Notes: generated by a model from the letters alone, not told the origin. 64,000 bases of DNA from Ramazzottius varieornatus (GCA_001949185.1 BDGG01000017.1:496001-560000), one strand, 5' to 3'. Positions 11,842 through 24,541 are shown, counted from the stretch's first letter. Translations and numbers: made by a program.

Positions 11842-14552
11842 TTTTCATGCACACACTGAAGCAGAAACACCAGCAGAACGGAGTACAACGAAGCGAAGAT
11901 TATCAGGAAGAATGAGCAGACAGACAGCGAGAGAAGCAGGCAGTCAGGCGAGACGAGCGATGAAGGAGATGACGGGACGACTCAAAACTTCACTCTGACT
12001 TTCACCGCGTCCATTTTCTTCCTCCTGGTCATATTCCACAACGATAAAATAATCCACGAGCCTGGACATGTGGACGCAAAGATGGGAGAAAGCAGCTGTT
12101 TTGTTTTCTGCAGCTGTTTTGAAAAGATGATCTACAGCTTCATCTCCTGTCCAATACTAGTCTTGCAACGAACAGGTTTGCATCAGCTTCAGTCGTATTG
12201 GCTACACAATCTCATAACCAGATTCACGGTTCTCTCTGATGATTAAAAATTTCATCCATTTTTTACTAATACAAGTTCCGTTTTATTGTTTCCTGCATCT
12301 GCGTTTACAACTGTCATCCGAGTATGTCAAATTTTATCATATTTCTTTGTCTGCCCGGCTCTGCCGGGCAGAGAGATAAGTCAGGACCAGCCTGACCCAG
12401 CCTGGGAATCCGGTATTCCGTGGTTTTAATGCGGGAACACTTGACACTGTGCCGTCATTACACAAAGTAATATGGCGAGGTCGAGGTTTGGACAGTGTTA
12501 TTTTAATGATCATAATAGATAATCGGAAATGGCTCAAAATCTGTGTTTTTGAATTTTACTATGGCAACTAAAATTATAAATTTAGGCGACGGAATTTTAC
12601 TATGTAGTAAATTCGTAATAAAATTGAACGAACAAGTCAGTAGCAAAATACGAAGTTGAAGTTCAAGGTTTTCGCAAATTGAAATAATCGAAATTCGGAA
12701 TTACAAGGTTTTACATTTTAATTATGGCGATATGCATGACAAATCAATCGTTATTCGCAATGATTCGGATAATGTTCACGAGAAACGGTCCCTGCCTTAT
12801 GCTAGAAGTTCAGTCTTTGGCTAGGGTATAAATCGCTGGTTTCAAATGCCAGTGAAGTCACAAAAGTGTGCGTAGACATTCTCCTTTGCCTCAGCCTATA
12901 GGTTATGTTCGCTGATTGCGCAGATTTATTCAAGAAAACGGAAATCTGGAAGATTTTACAACTGTTGTACGCATCTTCCCTTTTTCTACTTCGGTGTTTA
13001 TGTTTAGCGAATCTTCCAGCTTCGAACATGGTTGAAACCGCGAAGGGACAAAACACCGCCATCAAGCGTAAGACGCAGGCTGAGACAAGCTCAGCCAAGC
13101 GGAAGAAAGTGGCTGCGGAGAAGAGCGCCCCTCATTCCGACCGGACGGTGGACCGTGGTCTTATCCGGAGTAACCGATGATTTTCTCTCGTCACCTTCCA
13201 CATCTGCCGTGAGCGAGACAAGTTTTGAACTCCAGCTGTTGGAACTCCAACGGCGAACAAGAAGCTACTTTAAGTGAGTGAAAGCGAAGGGTCTAGGACT
13301 TCCCGGTTTTTCAAACCGAATGTCGCAAGACGTTGGAGCTGGTAATGATGTGATGTCAGTTCTTCAAGGTGAAGTCCGTTCGCGGACAGTCGTTCGATTT
13401 AGTCACGAGTTTTCATGGCGACGGTCTTCCGTGTTCTTGGCGGGAATACTTTCCAGACAGCGAGATATCGCTCCTACGGCACGTGACGCTGATCATGCTC
13501 AAGCTAAGGCGATATTGTTTCTACACTGAGTTCGACAATCGAAAATACAAAACCGTTCAATGATACAGTTCAAGGCGTCGTCTACGTATTTAGCAGCAAA
13601 GTTGACTTGACAGCTTTCATAGTTTTCGAGATTTATAAAATTATGGAGTTGATTGGGTCAGCTCGGAAGGAGCTTTTCCCGTCGTTTTTCGTAGGGAACA
13701 ACCGGTGACAGAAAGCATGGGAACGTTGGTCCACCAGCCATTTGTTTCTGGAGCCGTGAAGATGAACACAGCCCATGCGTGGTACGGGCACTGCCAACAT
13801 GAAGCTTTGCCTTTTTTTTAACGCACTTGTCCGATGTAGCAGGTGTCAGGATCATAAATAGAATGCAATATTTGGCGGTCGAGGAAAATAAGGAAGATTT
13901 GATGAGGAAAATAAGGAAGATTTACTTTTGAGCAGAGGGAAGCATGTAAGATATGACAGTGCACACTGAACGATACTTTTACTGCAATGAAAAGTCCCTT
14001 GTTGAGTCCATTCAGGAGTTGGATAAAAATTTCTTGTGGCTCGTGATATAAGAATGATTGCAGAGGCGAAAAACAAGACAAAATTTACCCCGTTCCCCGG
14101 CCAGATCCACGCCCACAGCCAGTAAAAACTGCTGAATCACAGCAGCCCAGTGGCCTGCTCACACACGAGCTTGCTTTGCATTCTAGTCACGCTTGCTCGA
14201 GTCAGAGTCGCGCTAGACTTTCGCTTTCCGAATAATCATAACTAGAAATTTAATCAATTTATCAAAGGCACCCTGCATTATTTTAAGGCACCTTTTCCAC
14301 CTTGCGTAAGGCACCTTCGTTGTCTAGGGTGGAAAGGTGGATAATCGTATATCAGAGAGGCTTTAAGGTGGACAAAAAGGGACCGCTAGTGCAGGTGTGG
14401 CCATAGCTATCGCGTAAAAGTATCGATATCACGATCGGCATATGACATAGTCTGGAGCGTCTCTTGTCAGCGTCGAGCGAACTCAACCCGGGTAAGATAC
14501 ATGGGACGATCCCCATATGTCTTGACCCGGGTATCGTCCGTCTGAACATTTT
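11842..14552. other. gene-poor stretch
   Basis: No confident gene. A 50-codon basic frame at 13028..13180 (KRK and KRKK clusters) and a 64-codon frame at 13369..13563 are open but unrecognised. 12240-12800 is AT-rich. 14350-14480 shares short inverted matches with 7289 and 7960-7995, so it is probably old repeat. Confidence 0.35.
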
Positions 14553-15341
14553 CAGTTTTGCTCCAATATGTCTTATTCGATTCTAATTGCAATTACGATT
14601 AATCGGAATACTTTGGACCGCAGCAATACCAATTGTCTGAGATTCAGCTCCGCTGAATTAGCTATTACAATTACTCGGAATTCAGCTCGCATCAGCAATT
14701 GAAATTATGGTTGCGGTTCATTTTTGAGATCTCAATATTCCCGAAATATCGTGTTCTAAAGCGACTTAAGCCCACGGTTCCATACGCGTGGAATGGATGT
14801 CGGATGTCTAGCTCAGAACATGTTGTACTCAAGACGTTGAAAACGGATGCGCTGATGGATGCAGGTATTTTAATGCTTCCTGAAACCTTGCGCGTACGTC
14901 GTCGTACAGAGGAAACATCCCTTAGGGTGTTGGTAGTTAAAAATATCGGGACCAGGGTTGAACTTCGCGCGTACATCGATGCACCGCGCGTGATTCGCAA
15001 AACAAAACTGTAAGCCTCGTACTTTTCTCCGTCGTGCGACATGCACGTACGCATACATGTTCGCCCAATCAAGCGCCAAAGACACCCAGAAACTCCGATA
15101 CTTGGGACACCCACGTGCGTTTTACCGCGCTGTAGGGCGCAAACTCAATAATCTGAATGGTCACATTGCTTATTTTAATTACCAATTACAACTTTTTCCG
15201 TTTTCGGAATTCTAGTACAATTCCAATTAATATTGGAATTACCCAGCTTGGGATTTCCAATTTCAATTGTCGTATTGGAATTCAAAAACGGTCGTTTTCG
15301 GCCATTTTTAATTATCAATTGTAATGATCGGATCAACACTG
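14553..15341. mobile_element. hAT-type non-autonomous DNA transposon, copy A
   Basis: 789 bp, starting CAGTTTTGCTCC and ending with the inverted AACACTG. Flanking 8-bp direct repeats are AACATTTT (14545..14552) and AACATTCT (15342..15349), 7 of 8 identical. 8-bp target duplication plus CAG...CTG ends is the hAT signature. Subterminal AATTAC/CAATTG motifs recur at both ends. It is nearly identical over its length to copy B at 25035. The 140-codon open frame inside is shared only because the copies are recent; it has no transposase motif. Confidence 0.85.
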
Positions 15342-15354
15342 AACATTCTGTCTT

Positions 15355-15503
15355 TAGCGCCATCTACTTTTTCCCAGTCTACTTCTTCATTGCCAAAGCC
15401 CGCAAGGCCTTCTTTGCCAACCTTCCATTGCAGCTGTGGCTACGGAACCTGAGCCTGCTCAGTTACGTAGTCAATCCGACAAGAACGGCTGTCAAATACC
15501 AAC
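15355..15503 (+). pseudogene. possible GPCR TM6-TM7 remnant beside the hAT insertion
   Basis: Immediately after the right target duplication the plus strand reads an aromatic hydrophobic segment (IYFFPVYFF), a short loop, then LWLRNLSLLSYVVNP. This mirrors the TM6-loop-TM7 order, ending in NP, of the GPCRs at 0.5-2.0 and 18.5-19.6 kb. There is no upstream receptor part: the hAT element occupies that side. The NP is not followed by GT, unlike both intact genes. It may equally be chance hydrophobic sequence. Confidence 0.28.
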
Positions 15504-16352
15504 CTTTTATTAGCGCCGTAAACTTCTTAATATTTTTCATACAGTCCACTCGGTCGACTTGTGTACAACCGGGCTTCGATTTCACAATTCCAAAACCACC
15601 GTCAACATGACAGCGTTGAGTATGAACATCTTTGATTGTTTGTTCATTCAGGCAGCGGATGCAACCTGTTGCACTCACTTTTCGCTCTTCTGTCCGAAGT
15701 TCTGGACTTTTCTGGTCTGATCCCATCGCGCCTTCACCAGACAAGCAGTAGAGGCTTTTGCACTTTGTCAAATGGATCATGAAGGGATGGTCAGAAGTTA
15801 ACAGTTCGACTATGAGAAACTGCGTGCGAAAATCCGGCGCGTTACACATTGTGGAAAACAAATAGTTGTTTTTCATTCAGATTGATTGTTTGTGAGCTGT
15901 TGACGACACTTTGTTCTCTTTTGGTAAGCTGTGCGGTAAATGTTCGACTAGTGCCAAATATTGGCAGAAAACGAAGAGCGATGTACACGGCTCGAGCGAG
16001 TGGACCGTAGTGTAAAAAGGTTTATTGTTTCGCATGCAGGTCATCTTTCTGGCCTTAAACCAGGGAGACCTTGGTGGGGTTTCTAGACAGGTGCTTCAGC
16101 AAAAAGTCCCGTACACGCAGTTCAAGAACTTATGGGCAAAAAATCATAGGCCAGGCGTTTACTTCTTAGGTATCACTGGGTCGGCACGGCGGAATCTTTC
16201 TCGCCAGTTTTACCTACGTGTACTTATGAAGCACGATCATCTCATAATCCGTGATCAGGGTTGCTGTACTTCCTCAAGGTCGAATTAGGCTGGCGGGCAC
16301 GGGTGATATATAATATATCTCTTAAAACCTTACATCCGTATCTCCACCGTAC
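15504..16352. other. no supported gene
   Basis: A 137-codon minus-strand frame (15463..15876) contains several Cys residues (CIRCLNEQ) but no match I know. It has a possible GTGAGT...CAG interruption too short to be an intron. Nothing else seen. Confidence 0.3.
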
Positions 16353-16502
16353 GTACACGTGCCTGGCCTAACTGTTGGCATGGACACAACAGTTGGCAGC
16401 CGGAGAAAGCGAAAATGGCCAGCTCAAATTAATGTGCGGTGCCGCTTTCGGCCAGCTGCCAACTGTTTTGTCCATGCGAACAGTTAAGCCAGGCACGTGT
16501 AC
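16353..16502. repeat. 150-bp palindromic fold-back element
   Basis: Starts GTACACGTGCCTGGC and ends with its complement GCCAGGCACGTGTAC. Arms are about 50 bp with two or three mismatches and share GGACAMAACAGTTGGCAGC. The centre holds a further short inverted pair around CGCTTTCGG. It is related to the repeat at 4632..4790. Confidence 0.85.
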
Positions 16503-18478
16503 GGTATTACAGCACTATCGTATAATATTTGGCCGTACTCCAGACCTTTGACGAATTATTCGGATCAGCATGACGGTCCAAATTCCGCTGTGCCCAGCTG
16601 CAGGCTGCTCGAGAACCCTTGGCTAATCGAGGCCGCCGCCAGTGGCACTCGTGTAGCGCCCCGTGTCCTTTGCCGTAAATTTAGTTGGCAAGCAGCGGGT
16701 ATCGACTTGGTGTGGGTCGCTTTTAATTCTTGTCCTCATTCATATCCCAGAAGCTGTTTCAGCCCCTACCAATCTAGCTAAAAGCTTCATTGCGTGCTGA
16801 CAGTTGCGCACAAGACCACTGAAACAGACACTGTGATCATCCTACGCTGCAGCCTCGGATTGACTACCGTCAAGACCAGAACTCTTCCGTCCGAAAACTA
16901 GCCCTGCCCGAGCTACTTCGTCATTCCCAAGAGTCTCAACGTGCAAACGGTGCCTACCGGCATACCATTAAACCAATTTTATTAGAAGACATTGATGGAA
17001 CTTCTGGAGAGAAGTCACGTAGCTTCGATCCCGCTGAAAGCTGGAACGCCGGGAGACAGTCATCCCAGAGCCGACCAAGGTGACCACCTTTTGGCTGTCA
17101 TCTTGGTCACTGCTCCACACTAACCTGTCTAATTTGAACTGTTGGTTCTGCTTTACCTTTCTCCAAAGTTTCCATAATTCCGTTAATTATCCTTAGGCGT
17201 CGAGGACTAGTTTTTTTTTATTCTTCCGTTAAACTCAATGTAATCGATATAAACGGGCGAAGTGTACGAGGTACAGTATGTGAGATGTCTGTGGTATCGT
17301 GAAGATCTCAAGAGTACTGGAGACCTTTTACGCATGGCTCGAAGCGGCACCGTGGTGCAAATCACGCTGCGCCCAGCAGCAGGCAGCAGGCGTCGAGCAC
17401 CTTTGGCTAATCAAGGTCACCGCGAGCGGCTTTCATGCGGCGCCCCGAGTCTTTTTAATTAGGTGAACAGCGATCACCACCTTCGTGTGGGATGACTTTG
17501 CTCGTCCTCTCCAGCGGCCAGAGCATAAAACCGCGTGGGATATTGCTTGCGGAACCATACTGCGGGCTCGCAGAAACTTGCTGCACGTACGGCACGCGGT
17601 TATTTCCGTGACTTTTTCTTGCGGCACCATGCTGCAAATGCTGTTCCGTATGCTGTACGGACGGCATACGGCAACGAAAATTTCGCTATAACGGCAAATT
17701 TTTCTCTGAATTGAGATATCTCAGGAAACAGCAACCATCAAGCTTTCTCAACCAAGAAAGATGGTACATCACCAAACAATATCGGAGAAAAATTCACCAC
17801 AGGCGTTTCTGAAAGAGTGCTTGAAGCTTAGGATGCTAAAAATCAAAAGGGAATTCCGTCTCTGGCTTACAGCACACGAAAACACACGTAACATGACCGA
17901 CCTCAGCTTAATCGGCGAATTCCGAGAGACAAACACCCGACAAAACAGGCAATCAGTCACAAACTTCATGCTACCAGCTACGGCGCCTGCGTCACTGGGC
18001 GATGCGGCGCGGACGGACACCGTCCCGGAATTTTACGGCGCGTACTGTGCGGCATTTTTCTTCCAATTTTCCTTGCGGTTGCGTACGGCCGTACCGCACT
18101 GCTACCGTATGGTTCCGCAACGCTACGCGGTTTTGTACTCTGCCAGCGGTTCGCAGTGTACGGTTTCACAGTATGCGCCGAATTAATGCAGTGAAGTTTC
18201 ATAAATATCCTGAAGCTGTTCAGCCACCACCAATCTGGCTAAAAGTTGCGTTGCGTGGTGTCAGACGTGCACAGGATGACTGAAACAGGCATTGCGCTCC
18301 CTTCTCAGGCTGACTCCTGACTGACCAGGACTCTTCTGTGCAAGCTACGTCATCGCTGTTCAATTTTCGCCGAATTTCTGATCTTAGTTGTCGGGAGCGT
18401 TCCTGATAGCCGCAGTGTAAAACGATCCAACAGAGCGAAGCTGCGAAGGGAATCCGCGTAGTTGGATAAGTGAAGACG
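16503..18478. other. repeat-derived gene-free stretch
   Basis: No gene seen. It contains two diverged copies of one sequence: 16750..16895 and 18212..18340 both start GAAGCTGTT(T)CAGCC, share ACTGAAACAG and end near ACTCTTC. A second pair, 16590-16680 and 17370-17450, shares CTTTGGCTAATC. 17540-18180 is rich in TACGG/CCGTA, giving spurious open frames on both strands. Confidence 0.55.
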
Positions 18479-19598
18479 ATGAACGCATCAAAGAACTGGA
18501 CGGTTGAAGTGCCAGATGTCCATTCCCGTTACCACTGCACGTTATTGACGTGGTTGGTTCTTCTGCTTTTGATCAACATCAGCGGCATTTTCGGCAGCAT
18601 CTTAACCTTGAGCGCTACATTGACTTTTCCAACACTGCGAAAAAGCTCCAGCTGTTTGCTGTTGGCTCACTCGATCATCCTGGATCTACTTTGTTCTACA
18701 CTGGTTTTCCCAGCCGCTGCCATCATGTGTTACCTGCACTATCCGTCTCGGGCAGACAGCCCCTCAACATGGCGCTACTTGGCTTCAGTCCGCTTTATCC
18801 TCCAGTATGCCAACTACTGGTGTCACTGCACACTGGCCATCCACCGCTTCTTAACCATGGCCTTCCCTCATCGTTCCTCGCTCCTTCGCTCAAATAAAGT
18901 CATCAGCACCCTCTTGGCTCTTCCATGGGCCTTTTCAGTCGTCGTGAATCTCTTTCCCACTTTCAGCCTCTTTCAGTTGAGATACCAACCATCTGTCCCC
19001 TGGGGCGGTTTCACCATCGGGCCTCAAAAGGTGGCGGTCTTCAACGCGGTCTTCGGTGTGCACATCCCCGGTACCGTCATGGGCCTCTGTTACACCTTAA
19101 GCATCATCCAGGCAGGTTATGCAGTGAGGAATCGTCAGCGACGGGTCGGCTACGGTCTGAACGCGGAAGGCTTACCCAGCACGCAGATGATGAGGACTGT
19201 CAGGCGGCGCTGGGAAATCTCCAGAGTCCTCTTCTTGACCTTTGTCTGGTATCTGCTCTGCACGTATCCCGTACCCATCCTGTCGCTGCTTCATCCAGAA
19301 GCCATAGGGACGTTCCCTTTGCTGGCGCTATGGCTAAGGTTTCCGCAGTACAGCTACGTCGGCTTAACTCCGGTGAGTACAAACTCTAGCGTAAGTGAAA
19401 ACAGTGGAGAAGTTGTATGAAAACAAACTGCTGGGGTTCTTGCAGATGATTTTTCTGCTCTCCAGCTCCATGTATCGGGACGCTGTTCGGACTATATTGA
19501 GACGTTGGTTCTCAGTTATGTACTATGGCCGAAGAGTAGCGAGTAGGGCCTACGTGTCAAGCAACGAGACCCAAGGTCCAGCGAAAGGCGCCCTCTGA
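18479..19598 (+). CDS. orphan rhodopsin-class (class A) GPCR
   Basis: 348-residue seven-transmembrane receptor; ligand unknown. Exon 1 is 18479..19372, a phase-0 intron is 19373..19445 (GTGAGT...TTGCAG), and exon 2 is 19446..19598. The start at 18479 gives an N-terminus with two glycosylation sequons (NAS, NWT). TM1 lies at about residues 25-50. TM2 contains LLLAHSIILDLL. TM3 ends AIHRFLTMAFP, so DRY is HRF. TM6 is FLTFVWYLLCTYPVP, keeping the Trp and Pro. TM7 ends LTP at the intron, and exon 2 supplies IFLLSSSMYRDAV, so the NPxxY region is altered. The intron after the TM7 Pro is at the same place and phase as in the GPCR at 482..2006, which supports common descent despite weak sequence similarity. 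Confidence 0.88.
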
Positions 19599-20535
19599 AC
19601 CTATCAACTCTACTTCTTGCATTTAATTGCAGTGTACAGTTGTACACTGCGGCGTGAGGACATGGAAAATCAAACAATCCAAACGAAGGCGGAGTTCGGG
19701 GCGGGATTGCAATCGAGAGATTCGATGAACTTTATTGGAAAGCACTCCCTGAACTCTATATCACCACGCCAATCACCCTGCAGCCTCGACTCATCCCAGA
19801 CTCTATTACAGAACACAATGACAGAGGAAGCTATAGATATCACACAAGAGATCACAGAAAGACACAGGGTATCACAAAGGAACACCTGTTACGCCTGAAA
19901 CAGCTGACTGAACCGGAAACGTTGATCAAGACTCTTGATTGCCGTGACGTCAGCTCGTACAGTCAGTTTTGATCAGGCGTGTCTCATAGGCAAACTTCTG
20001 TCGTAAAAACTTGCCTGATAAAATACTAATTTCTTCGTAACGAGATTCCAGTTTAACTTTTGCTGCCCTTTCTTACGATTGCCTGAAGAATCACCGTCTA
20101 TTGAAACTGCAAGTAAGGGCCGCTGGACAGTGGCTTTGAAGAACGGCCTGAATTGTTCCATTTTCGATGGAAATTTCGTCGTAGCCATGCAGAAGATTTT
20201 CGTTAAGCCAGGCTCTCGGTTGGCTCAAAGTCTTTAAAACAATTGTAGCTCCAGTTCAAACATTTTCGTACTGTATCTTGGTACTATTTTAGATTCTAAA
20301 AACGATCTGCCCAGTGGTCATTAAAAGTTATGAAGGTTGACCATATTGCGCTGGTAGGTGGCGCACTGTACATCATATAATCGGTAACCTCTGAATGCGC
20401 AGATTTAGGTGGCAAAAATAGCCATGCTTCCGTTTTTTCATGACAGGAGGTATGCCAAAGAGTGTGACTGGTACCATTGTCGCTGCCTCAATCCGCTGGA
20501 CGTAAAACTACGCTGTCCGAATTGGACTCGGTCGC
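19599..20535. other. intergenic between GPCR and Ly6 gene
   Basis: 3' flanks of two convergent genes. Open frames at 19617..19898 (+) and 19973..20188 (-) are unrecognised. AGGTGGCGCACTG at about 20356 looks like a single half of the TGGCGCA hairpin. Confidence 0.35.
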
Positions 20536-21162
20536 TCAGCTGAAGTATGCTCCAAGAAAAGCTATAACCGACATGGTGAAAAGTGCATCGGTTCCGGCAC
20601 TTAAGCTACGGGACGAAGTATTACAGCGATCACTGCTGCATAAACAGGTGACAAAGTAAGGTCCATCTGGATCTTCATAGCACAGTTCAGGGTTCCGTCC
20701 AGCTCGGCTTTCGCAAGTCCTCAAGTAAATGAAACCTGAACACACATCAGAATCCACCTGTGGCTCAGTTCCATCATCAGCTCCGAAGAGAAACTTAATC
20801 GGAAAAGTATTCGACTTACCAATGACACCTGCCTCGCCCATTTTCTTGACGCAAACTGGGTCCGCTGCTGTCGGACAGTCAACCGTCTGCATGTTTCCAT
20901 CGAACGGATCGCCACAGCCAGGTTGTCCTGCATGTGCGGGACTGGTGCTGCCCCTGCAGGTGTAGCACCGTAAAGCACCGGCTGTCAAGGAAAAACAAAT
21001 CAAACCATTGGGAATCTGCCGGATGGAAAGTCTGCCGAACCTGCCAGGGCAGATACAATGGTATGCTCAAAAATCATACGAGAACATACTCGGAGGAAAT
21101 ACCGTCACATGTGTTAATAGGATGATTGTTGCCTTCAGAATGCTTAATCCCCGTAACTTCAT
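20536..21162 (-). CDS. single-domain Ly6/three-finger protein, probably GPI-anchored
   Basis: 144 residues in three exons: 21090..21162, 20820..20981 and 20536..20735. All phases fit: phase-1 joins, GTATGT and GTAAGT donors, GACAG and TTCAG acceptors. Exon 1 is a signal peptide (MKLRGLSILKATIILLTHV). The mature part starts LRCYTCRGS, the canonical Ly6 CxxC start, and ends CLCSSDRCNTS, the CxCxxxxCN end. A hydrophobic tail (ALFTMSVIAFLGAYF) follows a Ser-rich spacer, as in GPI signals. The second intron is 84 nt, a multiple of three with no stop, so retention would insert 28 residues in frame. Role unknown; Ly6 proteins are usually extracellular ligands or receptor modulators. Confidence 0.87.
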
Positions 21163-21699
21163 CGCAAAATGGGTGTAATGGAGAGAGGCAGAAAGCAGAA
21201 AGTACGCTGACATGTAGTACAAGCTGGAATAGATTGGCGGCGTTCTTGAAAGCGAAAATTCACTATTCCGTCTGTTCTTACTACACATATGGATGGGTGG
21301 TTTAGTTCTGCAGAACTTCAGGAGTTATGACTGTGAGCTCCTCTACAAAAGTCACCTGGCCATGGGTTGATACGACCAATAGCGTTTCGTTAAAACCATC
21401 GTAAAAGCAAATAAAGGAAGGGCGTCCACATGTTGATCTCTCCACCAGAGCGTAACACTGAACCAGAGTCGATAGAGCCACAAAGTGCCTTCGTGCCAAC
21501 ATCAGGACTTTTGGCATAGTAAAATCGTGAGCGCATGCAACAACCTGAGTCCCTCGTAAGCCCTACAGTCCGAAGTCAGAAAGCAGGTAAACGACATAAT
21601 TCGGGCATATTGATTTTCGCACCATAATTCGAGCAACGCGAAAGGTTTGAACATTACCTTCAACGCTTGATTCATCCCTCATCGTACGTATGTTGATAC
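21163..21699. other. intergenic, no gene recognised
   Basis: Upstream of the Ly6 gene and downstream of the LINE end. A 71-codon minus-strand frame (21302..21517) is open but unrecognised. Confidence 0.35.
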
Positions 21700-24540
21700 A
21701 ACATTGGGCTTTTTAACATTAAGCGCTTACAGGACAAATTCGAAGAAATGTGGCAAGAAAGCCGTAGAAACAGAGAGCTGTACAAAAGTATAGTGGAAAT
21801 TAAAACAACTAACGAAGGATCGATAAAATCTTTGCACCATTTCGTATTGGAGAATTTGAAGGTCGCCAGATAGTTCTTAAAGGCACCAACAGAAAGAAAT
21901 TGACCAGGACTAGGGCAGAAGAGAGGATCTTTGAGAATCTCTACGGCTACGTAGGCCAAAGAGGCTATCGTCGAGTCTAACAGTTTACAGGACGCTGACG
22001 CAAAGCTTACGGGCACCAGAAGGAATTCTTTGGCCTGCCTTCTTGTTGTCCTTCCTAGCATGTCTCTCTTCATGATGAGCTGGCCACCTGCAAACATTCC
22101 CTTCCAGATCTTAAATGCGTTCAGTAAAATACCTTCCAGTCTTCTTTGCCACAATGGATGCCAGCCTACTTCCGCCAGGTGTTGTCGGTACTGCCGGAAG
22201 TCAACGTCATGCCGCTCGTTGCCTTACAAACAGCCTAAGCGAATTATCTGCAGGAACTTCTTCTGAATATTGTCGAGCTTCTTCTGCAGACCCTTTCCCG
22301 TACTGTGCCACGACGACGACGCGTAGTCCATCACCGATCGGACGAGACTGTTGAAGAGCAGCTGCTTCACCACACCGAAGCGCCGCGGGAAGGCTTTGAT
22401 CGCGTAGAGTCTCTTTCTGCATTTGGCAACTAATTTGTCCACTTGTCCGGTCCAGTCTAACCGGCTTGAGAACGTCGCCCCCAGGCACTCAGCTTCTCCT
22501 TCAGCTGGAATGGCTTCTCCGTTGAAGTTGTAATTTCGAGTTGGAACGGCAGTCTGGAATTTCTTGTTGGAAATTCGGAGATGCTGGGACTTCTTTGGAT
22601 TAATGTCGAGGCCGACTTCTTCGCACCACTTCGTCAGGCTGTCCAGGTCTTTCTGCAGGGCGACGAAGTCTGCTTCGCTGTTCACCTTTCGGTAGAGAAC
22701 GATGTCATCTGCATACTGGAGTACCTTCGAGCTGACCACTCCAGACAGGCCGTTGACTGCGACAGTGAAGAGGACAGGTCCCAAAATCGAGCCTTGAGGA
22801 ACTTCAGACGTAACTTCACGCTCTCCTGAAAAGAAACCATCAACCATTTACCGCTGACTTCTGCCCTTCAAGTAGTCGGAGAAAAGCGCCAGGAGACAGC
22901 CATCCACGCCATGCTTGCGAAGGCTGTTGACGATGACGTCATGCGGTAGCCGATCGAAGGCTTTGGTGCAGTCCAGCAAAATGACGTCAGCTTCTTTTCT
23001 CTCCAGAAGAACTTGAGCGAAGTGGTGGGACATCTGCAAGAGCTGCATCTCCGTCGACCGCTGGCGCCTAAAACCATACTGAGAATCAGGAAGTAGGAAC
23101 TGAGGAAGCTGCAGAGATGCTCGGAGAGAATCTTTTCGAAGAGTTTGGATAGTGGTGGGAGGAGCGAGATCGGACGAAAAGCGGAGCCTCGTTTTTTTGG
23201 CACGGCGACGACGTCTGCCATCTTCCAGGTTGTTGGAAACTTTCCTGACTGGAGTATCAGGTTGAAGAGTCTTGACAACGGGTAGATGATGGACGTGCCC
23301 GCGATCTTGAGAAGCCGATCCGTAATGAGGGAGGATCCGACTGCTTTGTTGGCGTCTAGCTTTCGAATGTTGCTCAGAATGGTGGAAGTGGAAATGTGGA
23401 GTTCAGGGCAGTGGACTGGAAGGTGAAGTTAGACGGCACGCAGATGGAATTTGGCTTTCTTTGCAGTGGACTGGACATTCGACGTACTCTTTGGCGAAGA
23501 CGTCGCTGATGTGGTCTGCTTTATCTTGAGGGTGGACTAGATACCTGTCGACGCTACCTGGGATCGGGATGGGAGGGATAGGCCTGGAGACGGTGTTCCT
23601 CTTCACGTACTGCCAAACTGCTCTTGGATTTCTTCTGGACGAGCCAGCGACGATGCGGAGTTTACGGTACCTGTCAGCGTGAATCATCTTCTTGCAGCGA
23701 GTCTCCAGCTCTTTCCTAGAATCGAGGTCTTTTGGATCTTTGGTCCTTCTCCATTTCTGAAATGCTCCTCTGGACTTCGTAGACTCTCAACAGTCGTAGT
23801 CGAAAGGGAGGGGCGTAGAAGGCGTTTGGATCCGACGAACTTCAGCTGAAAACGATCTTTGGCTGCGGCAAGAAACAATTCCTGAAACGATACCACTGCT
23901 ACGTCACTGTTACACTGGAGATCAAAGAAGCCGTTCCAATCAATGGAAGACAGGCTTTGGCGAAACTTTCTGGCTCCTTCGTCATCCACTTTCCAGATCT
24001 TCCTTGGCTTTACTGTCAACTTTGGCGTCATAATCTCTAGGCTGAAACGGATTCCACGGTGGTCATTCGTGGCTGCAGGTGGCTTTACGATTCTAACTCC
24101 CCGATCCAGGCTGGTCTGAGAAGCAAAGATGAGGTCCAGCGATGAACTGCTCCTTCCTCGTTGCCTTGTGCATTCTTGCACCTTCTGCCACAGCTTGAAT
24201 TCTTCCTGTAGCGACAACAGGTCTCTCTCTCTCCGACGCTCCGCTGACGTTCGTCGACCAGTCTAGTTTTGGACAGTTGAAGTCGCCTACTAGAACGATG
24301 TTGCGTCGTAGGTAAGGAGGAATACGTTCCATGGAGAGGCGCAGCTTGCTGAAAACCTCGACGTCGTAGCCAGGAGCGTAGACTACTCCCAGTAGCAGGT
24401 TCATTCTCAGAGCTATGAGCTTCACCCACAGCACCTCGAGGCCAGCTACCTCTAGCTCTTTCATCCGGATGATCTGGATATCTTTCTTTAGGGATTAGAC
24501 AGACCCATCTCTATCCCAGGCCGAATTCCCGTACTTTACA
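21700..24540 (-). mobile_element. decayed CR1/Jockey-type LINE
   Basis: Minus-strand order: C-terminal half of an endonuclease domain (LLLGVVYAPG; VLVGDFNCPKLDW at 24464-24240; SLDLIFASQ and NDHRGIRFSL at 24150-24060); RT palm (AFRPISLLPPLSKLFEKIL; ADVILLDCTKAFDRLPHD; EVPQGSILGPVLF; catalytic LQYADDIVLYR at about 22710); thumb (FGVVKQLLFNSLVRSVMDYASS); and C-terminal RR-rich segment with SxGxFKNYL. Several frameshifts split these parts, so the copy is inactive. The N-terminus of the endonuclease is missing where the fold-back element at 24542 begins; insertion or 5' truncation explain this equally well. Confidence 0.9.
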
Positions 24541-24541
24541 A

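Noticed and set aside
13028..13180. 50-codon basic frame with KRK clusters
   Set aside because: Looks like a nuclear-targeting peptide but is too short and isolated to support as a gene.
14692..15114. 140-codon frame repeated almost identically at 25174..25596
   Set aside because: Lies inside both hAT-type MITE copies; conservation reflects recent transposition, and it lacks transposase motifs.
15463..15876. 137-codon minus-strand frame with several Cys
   Set aside because: Cys spacing does not fit Ly6 or another family; overlaps the possible GPCR remnant on the other strand; no splice support.
17540..18180. Several overlapping 70-140-codon frames on both strands
   Set aside because: Produced by TACGG/CCGTA-rich low-complexity sequence; no start, splice or domain support.
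20536..21162. Ly6 protein as a venom-type three-finger toxin
   Set aside because: Has a C-terminal GPI-like signal and the Ly6/uPAR ending; nothing suggests a secreted toxin.
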